Positions 41,446 through 48,966 of a stretch of DNA of 60,496 nt are shown here, piece after piece (positions within the stretch are counted from its first letter, which is position 1; each line of letters starts with the position of its first letter). The notes under the pieces were generated by a model. It was not told the DNA's origin. It ran no database searches and worked only from the letters and a program-made list of their open reading frames with translations. The translations under genes and the position numbers were made by a program. Location of the stretch: NCBI GenBank assembly GCA_007833815.1, contig CP033462.1, forward strand, positions 1 to 60,496, read 5' to 3'. The stretch comes from Brevibacillus laterosporus (GTDB lineage Bacteria; Bacillota; Bacilli; Brevibacillales; Brevibacillaceae).

Positions 41446-41755
41446 CAATACCACTTATTTATACTTATATAATATATTATGTGGTATTGAAAGTAAATAA
41501 GGGATTTAATCATCTTTACAAACAGCCATTGAACCCTTGGTACTACTATGTTTATAGCACACTCATGAATACCACTTAATATAATTGTGTGGTATTGAAT
41601 AGAATCGCTAACTTATGATTTTTTCCTTTTTCATTCTAATGTAGAAACAGAATCGACCTAAATTCCCAGATGCTAATAAATTGCCATGATCGAGAGCCAT
41701 GTAGCCCACCCTCAATCATCAATTCCATCCATTTCCAAATACCACTTATTTACCC
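41446..41755. repeat. Recombination site with AATACCAC repeats (candidate resolution or att site)
   Basis: CAATACCAC (41446-41454) pairs with GTGGTATTG (41481-41489); a second pair AATACCAC (41568-41575)/GTGGTATT (41589-41596) has 13 bp between arms, near the usual core size; a fifth copy AATACCACTTATTTA (41738-41752) is direct to the first. Inverted core plus extra direct sites is the layout of TnpI/Xer-type res sites. They are also positioned to repress the recombinase promoter. Confidence 0.7.
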
Positions 41756-41759
41756 CTGT

Positions 41760-42083
41760 TGCCAGAATGCATGAACACACTATGTCCTTATCACTCTAGT
41801 CAGTAAGAAGATATTTTTTGATGATGATAGTCCTTTTTCTTTTGTCACCCAAATGCCACCTATAAGTAAGAGGGCAAAAATATCTCACGTTTAACTCTGC
41901 TGCATTCACCTCGTATAGAGAAAGTAGGAAAGATATTTCTATATATCATAAATTTAATCGCAACTATCTAGGGGGTCATTCCGACTGCTACTGTGTATAA
42001 AACATATCAAAGTGAATAACCCAACTACCATCTGTATACAAGGTAGTATCACAAAAATTAAAAGAAAAGGAAGGTGTTTGATT
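41760..42083. other. Gene-free stretch before the small membrane protein
   Basis: No frame with start signal seen. Holds a degenerate copy of the recombinase repeat (AAATGCCACC near 41851) and probably the promoter of the plus-strand gene at 42084. Confidence 0.4.
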
Positions 42084-42293
42084 ATGACATTAGCCGTAGT
42101 CGTATTGATACTTGCCCTCATTAAAGAAATATTAGATATTATAAATCAGTTGCTTGGTCTTAGGGACAAGCTATCAAAAGAATCTAAGGGGAAAACGTCA
42201 CCAGACCCGGACGATAATGGTCCATCAGCCACAGCAATGCCAAAGCCAACAGCAGAAAACGCTCAAGAACAAGATAAGCCTAAAGCAGCTTAA
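42084..42293 (+). CDS. Small membrane-anchored protein (69 aa)
   Basis: ATG 42084 has GGAAGG upstream; longer frame starts lack a signal. One membrane helix (MTLAVVVLILALIKEILDII), then a short coil and a Pro/Ser/Asp-rich tail (KTSPDPDDNGPSATAMPKPT). Isolated plus-strand gene with its own terminator, so it may be expressed in the prophage. No family recognised. Confidence 0.65.
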   Translation: MTLAVVVLILALIKEILDIINQLLGLRDKLSKESKGKTSPDPDDNGPSATAMPKPTAENAQEQDKPKAA

Positions 42294-42300
42294 CCAAGAA

Positions 42301-42325
42301 AGCCACCCACTACGGGTGGTTTTTC
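42301..42325 (+). terminator. Terminator of the small membrane protein gene
   Basis: AGCCACCC-ACTAC-GGGTGG followed by TTTTTTC on the plus strand. Confidence 0.85.
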
Positions 42326-42400
42326 TTCACATCCCAAGCCAATCCGAGTAATCCACCAACTGATATAACAATAAAGCTCATGAGGAAGATCAGACAGATA

Positions 42401-42562
42401 CTAGTAAGCATCGGCATTATATATGCCAAATTGACGACATAGTTCCTCGTGCAGTGGTTCTAATCGTTTCGCTGTCATTTTCGATATCTTTTCAAGTGTT
42501 ATGAATGTACTGATCTCTTCAGGAGTGCCTTCAATTGTCATGTTTTCCATGGTAACTTTCAT
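42401..42562 (-). CDS. Small phage protein (53 aa)
   Basis: MKVTMENMTIEGTPEEISTF, ITLEKISKMTAKRLEPLHEE, ending FGIYNADAY. Ribosome-binding site AAAGGATGG upstream of ATG 42562. Soluble; TPEEI plus helical tail resembles small proteins of Bacillota phages of unknown role. Confidence 0.6.
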   Translation of the reverse strand: MKVTMENMTIEGTPEEISTFITLEKISKMTAKRLEPLHEELCRQFGIYNADAY

Positions 42563-42593
42563 AAGTAAAACCATCCTTTCTGATTTTGGCCAA

Positions 42594-42617
42594 CAAAAAA
42601 AGATGCTGCTGGCATCC
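42594..42617 (-). terminator. Terminator
   Basis: GGATGC-CAGCA-GCATC followed by TTTTTTTG on the minus strand; downstream of the winged-helix gene unit. Confidence 0.75.
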
Positions 42618-42831
42618 TTGTTTATATCGTTTCAATTGTTTACGCTTGTTTTTGTTTTTAAGGCTTCTAAATGACAGCTTTTTGTGTTCTGGCGGTAGTA
42701 TATAGAATATAAGAATATTGACAGCACGAAACGGGGTTAGCCTTAGAGTCCCAATGGTTTGGAGGATTCTGGTTTGGGAAAAAAACGCCGATTTTGTCCC
42801 GTATACGGGAAAGGAAAAACAGCCTTCCGAC
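42618..42831. other. Gene-free region with dyads after the winged-helix gene
   Basis: Contains the perfect 14-bp palindrome TCCCGTATACGGGA (42797-42810) and an inverted repeat TCCCAA..TTGGGA (about 42749-42779). The 136-codon frame here has no ribosome-binding site. A regulator binding site or an origin element is possible. Confidence 0.5.
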
Positions 42832-43365
42832 TTACTCTCCCAACGGATTTGACGATTTTGGGTCTGTCGGGGGGGTGTCCATTTTCGGACCCTCCTCGCA
42901 CTCAAAATACCGATATATTTCAGGTAAGACTTCCCGACCATTTATGTAGTAATCAGGATTTACCACATACACTTTTTCCTCACCGTAGATTGGTAACATC
43001 CCTAATACCTTCTTTTTTATAAGTGATTGCAGGAGCCTATATCCTTGCGTTTTGGAGTAACCACCTATCTTACATAGTTCAGCAGCGTTTAGTGCATCCC
43101 CACGTATTCCCTTTTCGCCATCTCCAATTAGAACATTGGTACCAGGAGCAGCGTACAAAGAGATGATTGAAAGCATACCCCGTTCATGAGAGCTCAGGTT
43201 GAACATACGACGCTTAGCTTTCTGGCTTGCTCGTGTTTTAATAAACTTGATGCTTCGGCCACTCTTTGTGGGGTTGATGATTTTTACAAATTCTCTTCCC
43301 CTCAGAAAGTGCGTTTCTCTACGCATGATTTCTCCTGTTTCAGTGTCAACATATTTCTCTCTCAT
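42832..43365 (-). CDS. Winged-helix replication/regulatory protein
   Basis: 177 residues (MREKYVDTETGEIMRRETHF). Core: FNLSSHERGMLSIISLYAAP, ALNAAELCKIGGYSKTQGYR, LLQSLIKKKVLGMLPIYGEE, then VYVVNPDYYINGRE: a winged helix with terminal NP-Y motif as in plasmid/phage RepA-like regulators. The upstream neighbour carries a related domain. Role in replication or transcription not resolved. Confidence 0.65.
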   Translation of the reverse strand: MREKYVDTETGEIMRRETHFLRGREFVKIINPTKSGRSIKFIKTRASQKAKRRMFNLSSHERGMLSIISLYAAPGTNVLIGDGEKGIRGDALNAAELCKIGGYSKTQGYRLLQSLIKKKVLGMLPIYGEEKVYVVNPDYYINGREVLPEIYRYFECEEGPKMDTPPTDPKSSNPLGE

Positions 43366-43391
43366 TCATTTGCACTTCCCTCCTTTCCCTT

Positions 43392-44042
43392 TTAGTCATC
43401 ATTCATTTTTAAGCTTCCTACGGTTCCAAGAATTTCGCTTATGAAAATATATCTAATTTTCTCCTTCACATCGATTGAAATGGCACCATTTTCTTGAAGT
43501 CTTTTCAGACATGTGTATACAAAAGATTTGTTCTTCTGAGACATTTTAATTAAATGCTTTGTTGACAGTGGTTGATTCACTGTTCCTAATTCATTATCTC
43601 CCATAACACAATTGTTTTCGTCCATGTACAACATTAACCGATGTAAAAATCCAGCTTCACCTAATGTAAGCTCATCCCATATCTGGTTTGCTTCCTCGCT
43701 TGTGTAAATCACTACATGTTTGTGTCCTTTACCACCTGAAGGTATACCTGCCTTATTTGCAATGTTGAACCCTATATTTGGGTCACAGCAGCCAGTATTA
43801 TCTATCCAACATTGCTCTCGTTCAATTAGTCTTTCAGGAACTAAACTTAGATCTTCAAGTACTTCAAAAGTAAATTGTTCCTGTCCATACTTATTCCATG
43901 CGCGTTGCAAATGTTTATTGTGATGATTCCCATTGGTTAGATTGCTCCAATGTTGGATTTTTCGTTTACTTAAATCCTTGGTACTTCCAATATAGAATTT
44001 GCTATTTGAGAGACAAGTAATTTTATATATTCCTGATTTCAT
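43392..44042 (-). CDS. GIY-YIG endonuclease fused to a winged-helix domain
   Basis: 216 residues from ATG 44042 (GGAGG 7 bases upstream). Residues 1-95: GIY-YIG nuclease (SGIYKITCLSNSKFYIGSTK, LSKRKIQHWSNLTNGNHHNK, LQRAWNKYGQEQFTFEVLED, ERLIEREQCWID). Residues 110-205: winged helix (LTLGEAGFLHRLMLYMDENN, KHLIKMSQKNKSFVYTCLKR, LQENGAISIDVKEKI), similar in plan to the neighbouring gene at 42832. It looks like a homing-type nuclease attached to, or inserted in, a paralogue of that gene. Confidence 0.8.
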   Translation of the reverse strand: MKSGIYKITCLSNSKFYIGSTKDLSKRKIQHWSNLTNGNHHNKHLQRAWNKYGQEQFTFEVLEDLSLVPERLIEREQCWIDNTGCCDPNIGFNIANKAGIPSGGKGHKHVVIYTSEEANQIWDELTLGEAGFLHRLMLYMDENNCVMGDNELGTVNQPLSTKHLIKMSQKNKSFVYTCLKRLQENGAISIDVKEKIRYIFISEILGTVGSLKMNDD

Positions 44043-44139
44043 TTCAAAACCTCCATTTCTCACCCACCGTTCGGGTTCCGAAGTCCATCGCGCTGTGGCA
44101 GTTTCCTACCGAACCTCGGAAGCCCAACGATGGGCAAAA

Positions 44140-44163
44140 TAAAAAGACGCTTAGTTAAGCGCC
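44140..44163 (-). terminator. Terminator after the 42-aa membrane protein
   Basis: GGCGCTT-AACT-AAGCGTC followed by TTTTTATTTTG on the minus strand, overlapping the stop at 44155. Confidence 0.75.
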
Positions 44164-44283
44164 TTGAAACTTTCTTATTCCTAATATTGCTCCAGCAATC
44201 AGAAATAGTGGCCATCCAAATTCCATAGCATAAGATAATATTTGTAGCATGCCATCTTTGGGAATTAAATTTAATTCCATCAT
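44155..44283 (-). CDS. Small membrane protein (42 aa)
   Basis: MMELNLIPKDGMLQILSYAM, EFGWPLFLIAGAILGIRKFQ. One membrane helix; AGGAGG 6 bases before ATG 44283. Holin-like in size; no evidence of lysis role. GC-rich inverted repeats (CCGAGGTTCGG, TTCGGAACCCGAA) lie between it and the GIY-YIG gene. Confidence 0.6.
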   Translation of the reverse strand: MMELNLIPKDGMLQILSYAMEFGWPLFLIAGAILGIRKFQGA

Positions 44284-44358
44284 TGTACACCTCCTAAAAA
44301 TAACCTTTTCTAGTAATACGTTGTATGAATCTGGAAGTTTCAATTTGTAGCAGAAACC

Positions 44359-44553
44359 CTAATGTGTCCTGTCTTCAAAAAAACAGTTTAGGATTAAGGT
44401 GTACTCATTATTTTCAAGAGGAACTACTTGATGTACCTCTATTGAGTGCATCGACATCGTTTCTTTCAATTCATTCACTGTAAGCCCTAATTGTTCTGTG
44501 AATACTTCATTTTCTTTTAATCTAAGATGAAAAAACAGCTGATGTTTGATCAT
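44359..44553 (-). CDS. Hypothetical protein (64 aa)
   Basis: MIKHQLFFHLRLKENEVFTE, LTVNELKETMSMHSIEVHQV, ENNEYTLILNCFFEDRTH. ATG 44553 has GGAGG at good distance. Soluble alpha/beta miniprotein; unknown. Confidence 0.6.
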   Translation of the reverse strand: MIKHQLFFHLRLKENEVFTEQLGLTVNELKETMSMHSIEVHQVVPLENNEYTLILNCFFEDRTH

Positions 44554-44662
44554 GTGTCGCCTCCTCAAATTCATTTTGATTGAGCAGAGGACTTTTGTCT
44601 ATGATATATCGTGATTCAAATGAACTACTATCCTTTACAATAGTAGATAATTGTCTGTTCTT

Positions 44663-44818
44663 TTACTTCTCGATCATTTCAAGATAAATTGCCGTTATCA
44701 TATAAAAGATTGCTAACTCACCAATTCTCACGTCCTTGCCCGTTAGATGAGCTAGCATTGCAAAGATTAATATAATTAATGAGGCACATCTCAAATTCAG
44801 TAGGGTACTCCATTTCAT
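44663..44818 (-). CDS. Small membrane protein (51 aa)
   Basis: MKWSTLLNLRCASLIILIFA, MLAHLTGKDVRIGELAIFYM, ITAIYLEMIEK. Two short membrane segments; AGGTGA ribosome-binding site. Unknown function. Confidence 0.55.
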   Translation of the reverse strand: MKWSTLLNLRCASLIILIFAMLAHLTGKDVRIGELAIFYMITAIYLEMIEK

Positions 44819-44872
44819 TTCTATTCACCTACCTAAGTTTTTTGTTTGCTCCCTAACACACACCTGTTTGCT

Positions 44873-44977
44873 ACACAAAATCTTATATCCCGCGTAACTA
44901 GCCCACACGCATTGATAGCACTTATGGTTCTTGTCGTCCTGTAACGGAGATCTCTTTTTAATTACCCCCTTACGCAT
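44873..44977 (-). CDS. Very small ORF with CxxC motif (34 aa)
   Basis: MRKGVIKKRSPLQDDKNHKC followed by YQCVWASYAGYKI. GGTGAT precedes ATG 44977. Basic N-terminus and CYQC suggest half of a zinc knuckle. In another frame just downstream further Cys codons follow, so the gene may continue by frameshift or the end may be wrong; low certainty. Confidence 0.35.
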
Positions 44978-44992
44978 CTATATCACCCCAAT

Positions 44993-45018
44993 AAAAAAAG
45001 CCACTCATCAAGAGTGAC
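44993..45018 (-). terminator. Terminator of the 63-aa membrane protein gene
   Basis: GTCACTC-TTGAT-GAGTGGC followed by TTTTTTT on the minus strand. Confidence 0.85.
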
Positions 45019-45025
45019 TTCTTCC

Positions 45026-45217
45026 TTATATGACATACTTAAAACAAACGTACATACCACCCAAGATGCTCATTCTTATAGCAATCCTGCCAATGTTATC
45101 AGGAAACCTTGAGGTTAGTATTGCTGCTATAAAACCTGGTATAGCCAAGCATAATATTACTTTAACAAGCATCCCGAACACAGGCCACATGTTTACACTA
45201 AAATCCAAATCTTCCAC
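45026..45217 (-). CDS. Small membrane protein (63 aa)
   Basis: Two membrane helices (FGMLVKVILCLAIPGFIAAI; IAIRMSILGGMYVCFKYVI) around a basic loop. GTG start 45217 with GGAAC upstream. Flanked by terminators, so a monocistronic unit. Unknown. Confidence 0.6.
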   Translation of the reverse strand: MEDLDFSVNMWPVFGMLVKVILCLAIPGFIAAILTSRFPDNIGRIAIRMSILGGMYVCFKYVI

Positions 45218-45272
45218 AACCTTTCGTTCCTGTTAAAGTACAAAAGGCTAAAATATATGTCAAGCAATATTA

Positions 45273-45298
45273 CAAAAGCCACCCACAATTGGATGGCT
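45273..45298 (-). terminator. Terminator downstream of arpU
   Basis: GCCATCC-AATTGT-GGGTGGC followed by TTTTG on the minus strand. Confidence 0.8.
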
Positions 45299-45385
45299 CA
45301 TTTCATATTCTCTTGATAATACAAATTTATCATGTTTAAAAGCAAAATGTGTATCAATACTGTACGAATTTTATCCGTATTCCCT

Positions 45386-45847
45386 CTACGATGTCTCCAC
45401 GTTTTTATAAACCTCGATTTTCAAAGCAAATGCTAGTCGATAGAATGCCTTTCCACGATATTTATAGTAAGTAGAATGGGGCATATCCAGTTCCGTGTAT
45501 GCTTCAATATCCGTGATATCGTCTTCGCCAAACCATCTGGTCATTATGATTTGTTTTTCTTTCTTGCTTAATCGTTTAGTGGCGTTCAAGACACGCTGCA
45601 CATGATTCTTGCGTTGTTCTTCTATAGATACATTCTTAACAGCAGCGTTCTCTGTGCTACTGTGGAAGGCATTTGTTTGCGTTGGCGGCACTAAAGAGTA
45701 ACTGGCTGTTGTGCTTGCCTCAATTCCTGGGTGGAAGCCCATTCGTATGAAATCTCTAGCAAGGTCGAGGGCTTCTTTTACGTTATTTTCAGTTGCTTCT
45801 TTATCAATATCCGGTAGACCAGGCAAAGTTAATTGTTTATATTCCAC
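45386..45847 (-). CDS. ArpU-family late transcription regulator
   Basis: 153 residues. ArpU pattern: N-terminal TLPGLPDIDKEATENNVKEA with ALDLARDFIRM, then a sigma-like HTH region (RVLNATKRLSKKEKQIIMTR, WFGEDDITDIEAYTELDMPH, STYYKYRGKAFYRLAFALKI). ArpU-like proteins are activators of phage late genes. It is the last gene of the early operon, near the start of the late region. GTG 45847 start with GGAGTAGGAA; that site lies next to a long hairpin (45856-45923). Confidence 0.85.
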   Translation of the reverse strand: MEYKQLTLPGLPDIDKEATENNVKEALDLARDFIRMGFHPGIEASTTASYSLVPPTQTNAFHSSTENAAVKNVSIEEQRKNHVQRVLNATKRLSKKEKQIIMTRWFGEDDITDIEAYTELDMPHSTYYKYRGKAFYRLAFALKIEVYKNVETS

Positions 45848-45855
45848 TTCCTACT

Positions 45856-45930
45856 CCCCCTCAACGGCTTGGCGTGATATAATATTACTTATCTAAGTTA
45901 AATTCACGCTCCCGTTGAGGGGGCTTTTTT
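45856..45930. promoter_or_regulatory. Long hairpin in the arpU leader
   Basis: Perfect 12-bp arms CCCCCTCAACGG (45856-45867) / CCGTTGAGGGGG (45912-45923) with nested arms GCGTGA (45872-45877) / TCACGC (45904-45909). On the minus strand the downstream arm GAGGGGG abuts the arpU ribosome-binding site, so folding could sequester it; on the plus strand it is followed by CTTTTTTT and could terminate. It may time late-gene activation. Confidence 0.6.
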
Positions 45931-45933
45931 TAT

Positions 45934-46098
45934 TTACTTATTTGCAATCATCATCATGTTTGTTTGAAAATTTATAGTCAGTTGCAAGGCTTCCTGTCTT
46001 GAAAATCCTTCGTTTTGCACCTTTTTCATATACTCCGATAAAATCTTGGTGTGATCAATCAAAAATGTAGAAAACTGATCAAAGTCTGAAATGTTCAT
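45934..46098 (-). CDS. Small hypothetical phage protein (54 aa)
   Basis: MNISDFDQFSTFLIDHTKIL, SEYMKKVQNEGFSRQEALQL, TINFQTNMMMIANK. Helical. Starts one base from the next gene's stop. GGGGGAG site 8-13 bases before ATG 46098. Confidence 0.65.
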   Translation of the reverse strand: MNISDFDQFSTFLIDHTKILSEYMKKVQNEGFSRQEALQLTINFQTNMMMIANK

Positions 46099-46470
46099 CT
46101 ACTGTTGCTCCCCCTCATTTATTAACGCTTGTAATGCCATTCTTTTGTAAGAAGAGGCTTCTGTAGACGGGTTCCTCGCTATTACACGTAGTACTCCTCG
46201 TAATATTTTGGCATCTGCCTCTGCCTTTAACGCGCGTTCAATTGCATGAGACCATCCGATGCGGGCTTCAGCAATAAACCGAGCATCTTCGTAACTTACA
46301 GCGCAAGCTAATCCGTCCCAATGCGTAGATACCCAATGGCGCAAGTTAGCATTCCCCGGCCACTCATCATGACTCGCGCCCCAAGGGCCCTTTGTAGCCG
46401 CATTACATATCTCTAAGTCTTCGTGTAAGTTACGCACTATTCGCACGCCCTTCTCTAACAATGTGGACAC
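46099..46470 (-). CDS. Hypothetical phage protein (about 112-123 aa)
   Basis: Contains EICNAATKGPWGASHDEWPG and WDGLACAVSYEDARFIAEAR, then helical tail. The ATxGPW and YEDARFIAEAR pattern recurs in ead/Ea22-like phage proteins. Start uncertain: GTG 46470, 46446 or 46437 (AAGGG 10 bases before the last). Confidence 0.65.
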   Translation of the reverse strand: MSTLLEKGVRIVRNLHEDLEICNAATKGPWGASHDEWPGNANLRHWVSTHWDGLACAVSYEDARFIAEARIGWSHAIERALKAEADAKILRGVLRVIARNPSTEASSYKRMALQALINEGEQQ

Positions 46471-46603
46471 CAGCTTTTACAATTATCTGTTCTTGAATGC
46501 TTGCTCGGATGTTTAATGGTATGCTTTGATTATTTAAAACCAATCGTTCGATTTCTTGCAGAGCTTCTTCGTAACGTTTAAGCTTGTCTTCCGTTTGATT
46601 CAT
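46430..46603 (-). CDS. Small coiled-coil protein (57 aa)
   Basis: MNQTEDKLKRYEEALQEIER, LVLNNQSIPLNIRASIQEQI, ending EGRANSA. GGAGG before ATG 46603. N-terminal coiled coil; overlaps both neighbours. Function unknown. Confidence 0.65.
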   Translation of the reverse strand: MNQTEDKLKRYEEALQEIERLVLNNQSIPLNIRASIQEQIIVKAGVHIVREGRANSA

Positions 46604-46959
46604 TTTTTATCCTCCAGATACAGCGTAATATCCACGCCTTTAGCTTTTAGATAGGCTAGTGCTACTGCTGTAGGTAAACGAGTATGTTTTTCGGAGCAAA
46701 TAAGGGAGAAGCTTTCACCTGATTTCTCACCAACAATAACCATGTAAGAACTCTCATACTGAGTAATTTTGAAGTGTAGGCCTTGTTTCCTCGCTTCTTC
46801 CATCAACAGCAACATTTCGCTACAACTTGTAGAAAAATCAGGAATAGAAGAATGCCATGTATTGCCTACTATATAACCGTTAACTGTAATTCCAATTTGC
46901 TTTTCTTCTCTTTCGCATCCCAACAACTCCGCCACTTTCGCGTCAATCTCTCTGCTCAT
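46600..46959 (-). CDS. Phage ABA sandwich domain-like protein
   Basis: 119 residues: MSREIDAKVAELLGCEREEK, IPDFSTSCSEMLLLMEEARK, CSEKHTRLPTAVALAYLKAK. Opening REIDAxVAE and closing TAVALAYLKAKGVD are characteristic of this family of small phage proteins. AGGAGG site. A second copy of the family is at 48577. Confidence 0.75.
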   Translation of the reverse strand: MSREIDAKVAELLGCEREEKQIGITVNGYIVGNTWHSSIPDFSTSCSEMLLLMEEARKQGLHFKITQYESSYMVIVGEKSGESFSLICSEKHTRLPTAVALAYLKAKGVDITLYLEDKK

Positions 46960-46971
46960 TGGCTTCCTCCT

Positions 46972-47301
46972 CTAATCTACTTTGTAAAACGTTAGTGCAT
47001 CCCATCCAAGATTATTCAGTGTTTCAACCATCACTTTAACTGCTACTGCTCGCTTGTCTCCTTGTCCGCCACACGTCGGTGAAATAAAATACCCATGTCC
47101 GATCCAGTTGCTTTTCATCCCGCAGTACAATCCAGATTTTTTGATTGCGTCCAATACTGATACTTCCCTCGCCCTTGGAATTATTAAGAAAACAGAATCT
47201 AGGTTGGCTGTTCCTCCATCAGAGACTTGTACAACTGCTTCGCAAGCGATTTTGTTTGCTTCTTTCAAATCTTTGACCAATTTATCGTAATTGATTGCCA
47301 T
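46972..47301 (-). CDS. Hypothetical phage protein (109 aa)
   Basis: ATG 47301 with GGAGGGG upstream. NYDKLVKDLKEANKIACEAV, FLIIPRAREVSVLDAIKKSG, ISPTCGGQGDKRAVAVKVMV, ETLNNLGWDALTFYKVD. Alpha/beta fold; no family recognised. Confidence 0.65.
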   Translation of the reverse strand: MAINYDKLVKDLKEANKIACEAVVQVSDGGTANLDSVFLIIPRAREVSVLDAIKKSGLYCGMKSNWIGHGYFISPTCGGQGDKRAVAVKVMVETLNNLGWDALTFYKVD

Positions 47302-47312
47302 TCCTACCCCTC

Positions 47313-47576
47313 CTATTCTGAAAAAGAAATCCACGTTGGCTCTTCATAAACAAAGTCTTGTCCAATATACTCTCGAAAGGTCATTGGCTTGCGGCTGCCG
47401 TCCTCTTGCTCGAAGTCACCAACCGTATCAAGCGATATCTCTTCAACCTCATCCATCGTTATTGCAAAATCTTCTCCTCCACGTTCGTTATGGTCATTCA
47501 ATGCCTCTTCTGCTGTTTGGGCAACAATGTACTCTGGATATTCTTCATTTACCTTGAATAGTTTGTATTCGTTCAT
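47313..47576 (-). CDS. Hypothetical phage protein (87 aa)
   Basis: NEYKLFKVNEEYPEYIVAQT, AEEALNDHNE, then TMDEVEEISLDTVGDFEQED. Acidic. The VxxxEYIVAxxAEEAL start is common among small phage proteins. GAGGTGGAG site upstream. Confidence 0.65.
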   Translation of the reverse strand: MNEYKLFKVNEEYPEYIVAQTAEEALNDHNERGGEDFAITMDEVEEISLDTVGDFEQEDGSRKPMTFREYIGQDFVYEEPTWISFSE

Positions 47577-47931
47577 TGCGCTCCACCTCTAAAGTAATTT
47601 GTTTGTCCGATTTCAACATGACATTAAGAACAACATACTTCTCATCATTTAGCTCTACTACCGTTCCAGTCGATACCAAGTAACGCTTTCCAAAAATCTC
47701 ATGATACTCATAACTTCCAACAAAGCTTTTGTTTGTAAATACTGAGACCGTTCTGCCGATATCATCCACTGATTGATCTGATATACCGAACTCAGCGCAG
47801 TGGTTTACAGCATTTAACAGACCATCCTCTTGGACAGTTAGCTCTTCTTCCTCTTTATTTGAAAGGATAAAAGCCATCCGATACGCTGCGCTAATTAGTT
47901 GTTTGAGATAATTCCGTTTGATTTGGTTCAT
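47545..47931 (-). CDS. Hypothetical phage protein (128 aa)
   Basis: Helical N-terminus (QIKRNYLKQLISAAYRMAFI) and beta-rich C-terminus (GKRYLVSTGTVVELNDEKYV). Overlaps the next gene by 32 bases. Unknown. Confidence 0.6.
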   Translation of the reverse strand: MNQIKRNYLKQLISAAYRMAFILSNKEEEELTVQEDGLLNAVNHCAEFGISDQSVDDIGRTVSVFTNKSFVGSYEYHEIFGKRYLVSTGTVVELNDEKYVVLNVMLKSDKQITLEVERNERIQTIQGK

Positions 47932-47971
47932 GATATTTGCCCTCCCTTATCACAAGTAATGGTTTTTACTA

Positions 47972-48220
47972 TTACTCCCATTCATGAAGTGGATCATAGG
48001 CGTAGGCAAAAGTTCCATCCTCGGAATAACTGATAATCGTTACAGGAATTGGCACATATGAAATTGCCAAGTAATCCTCAATAAAATCCATTGCCATATC
48101 TTTTGTTGGGACTAGATGATTAAAAGTTAGGTTTGTATCTTCTTCACCTTTCATGAAATTGTAAAATGTATCTACCTGATGCTCGAAACCAATTGCCCAC
48201 ATTACAAGTCTTTTTTTCAT
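47972..48220 (-). CDS. Hypothetical phage protein (82 aa)
   Basis: ATG 48220 chosen for GGAGG 8 bases upstream; earlier in-frame codons lack a site. MKKRLVMWAIGFEHQVDTFY, NHLVPTKDMAMDFIEDYLAI, ending YDPLHEWE. Unknown. Confidence 0.6.
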   Translation of the reverse strand: MKKRLVMWAIGFEHQVDTFYNFMKGEEDTNLTFNHLVPTKDMAMDFIEDYLAISYVPIPVTIISYSEDGTFAYAYDPLHEWE

Positions 48221-48254
48221 AATCAATACCTCCATTTCACGTCGAGTGATATGT

Positions 48255-48590
48255 TTAATTCTCATCTGGCGAGCATTCTGGGCAGCATTCATGTTCTTCA
48301 CAAGTGCATGCACTTAATGGTCCCTTCTCCGTGGGCTTTTCTTGTTTTGCAAACTTGATCCCATAGTCAGAGTGCTTGACGCAAATATTTTTATCGCTGG
48401 TTCCTGTTTTAGCTACAGCATGATACCCGTAATCGCGGTAATAACCATTATTCCAATCCATTGACTCAACCTCAAAAACTGCACCTTTCTCAACTGTGAA
48501 AGTATCGCCTTCGATATCCACAAACTTCATATCTTGCAATAAAACGAGACTGTCTCCGATCTGCAATGGTAAATGATCAAAATTTGACAT
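48255..48590 (-). CDS. Hypothetical protein with C-terminal Cys cluster (111 aa)
   Basis: ATG 48590 has GGAGG upstream. Small beta barrel-like part (LQIGDSLVLLQDMKFVDIEG) and a C-terminal metal-binding-like cluster (CTCEEHECCPECSPDEN). Unknown. Confidence 0.6.
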   Translation of the reverse strand: MSNFDHLPLQIGDSLVLLQDMKFVDIEGDTFTVEKGAVFEVESMDWNNGYYRDYGYHAVAKTGTSDKNICVKHSDYGIKFAKQEKPTEKGPLSACTCEEHECCPECSPDEN

Positions 48591-48966
48591 TCGAATCCTC
48601 CTTTTTAAGGGCAACCACTTTCATAGCAGCGTTGCAGATGGCTTGTTCCCTAGTTTCTCCTGCACCTTCCCACTCTTTTGGATAAATGAAATTACCGTCT
48701 ACAAGCTTAAATGTTGCAATCCATCCATCTTCATTAGACATAAGCTCAAACAGATAAAAGTGCCCAAGTAACTTATCCACCACTTGGAACGCATCTGTCA
48801 GGCTGTGAAAAGGATTCCAAAAGTTCACTGGCTTTATTTTCAAACCTTCATCATTGACCCAATATTCAGCGTAATACGGTAATCCAGCGTCGTTGTTCGG
48901 CAAATTCTTTTGCTCCCACCCCATCACCTTAGTTGCCAGTGTTTCAATGATCTGCTGTTCGGTCAT
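48577..48966 (-). CDS. Phage ABA sandwich (BC1872-type) protein
   Basis: 129 residues: IETLATKVMGWEQKNLPNND, NFWNPFHSLTDAFQVVDKLL, GAGETREQAICNAAMKVVAL. Family signature MGW...WNP..S..DA..V and AI..AA. Function unknown; very common in Bacillota phages. Confidence 0.8.
   Translation of the reverse strand: MTEQQIIETLATKVMGWEQKNLPNNDAGLPYYAEYWVNDEGLKIKPVNFWNPFHSLTDAFQVVDKLLGHFYLFELMSNEDGWIATFKLVDGNFIYPKEWEGAGETREQAICNAAMKVVALKKEDSNVKF

Noticed and set aside
42531-42941. 136-codon minus-strand frame downstream of the winged-helix gene
   Set aside because: Overlaps the real genes at 42401 and 42832 in another frame, no start signal, crosses a terminator.
44060-44290. 76-codon minus-strand frame overlapping the 42-residue membrane protein
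   Set aside because: Lacks a start signal; the 42-codon frame has a perfect AGGAGG and a membrane helix.
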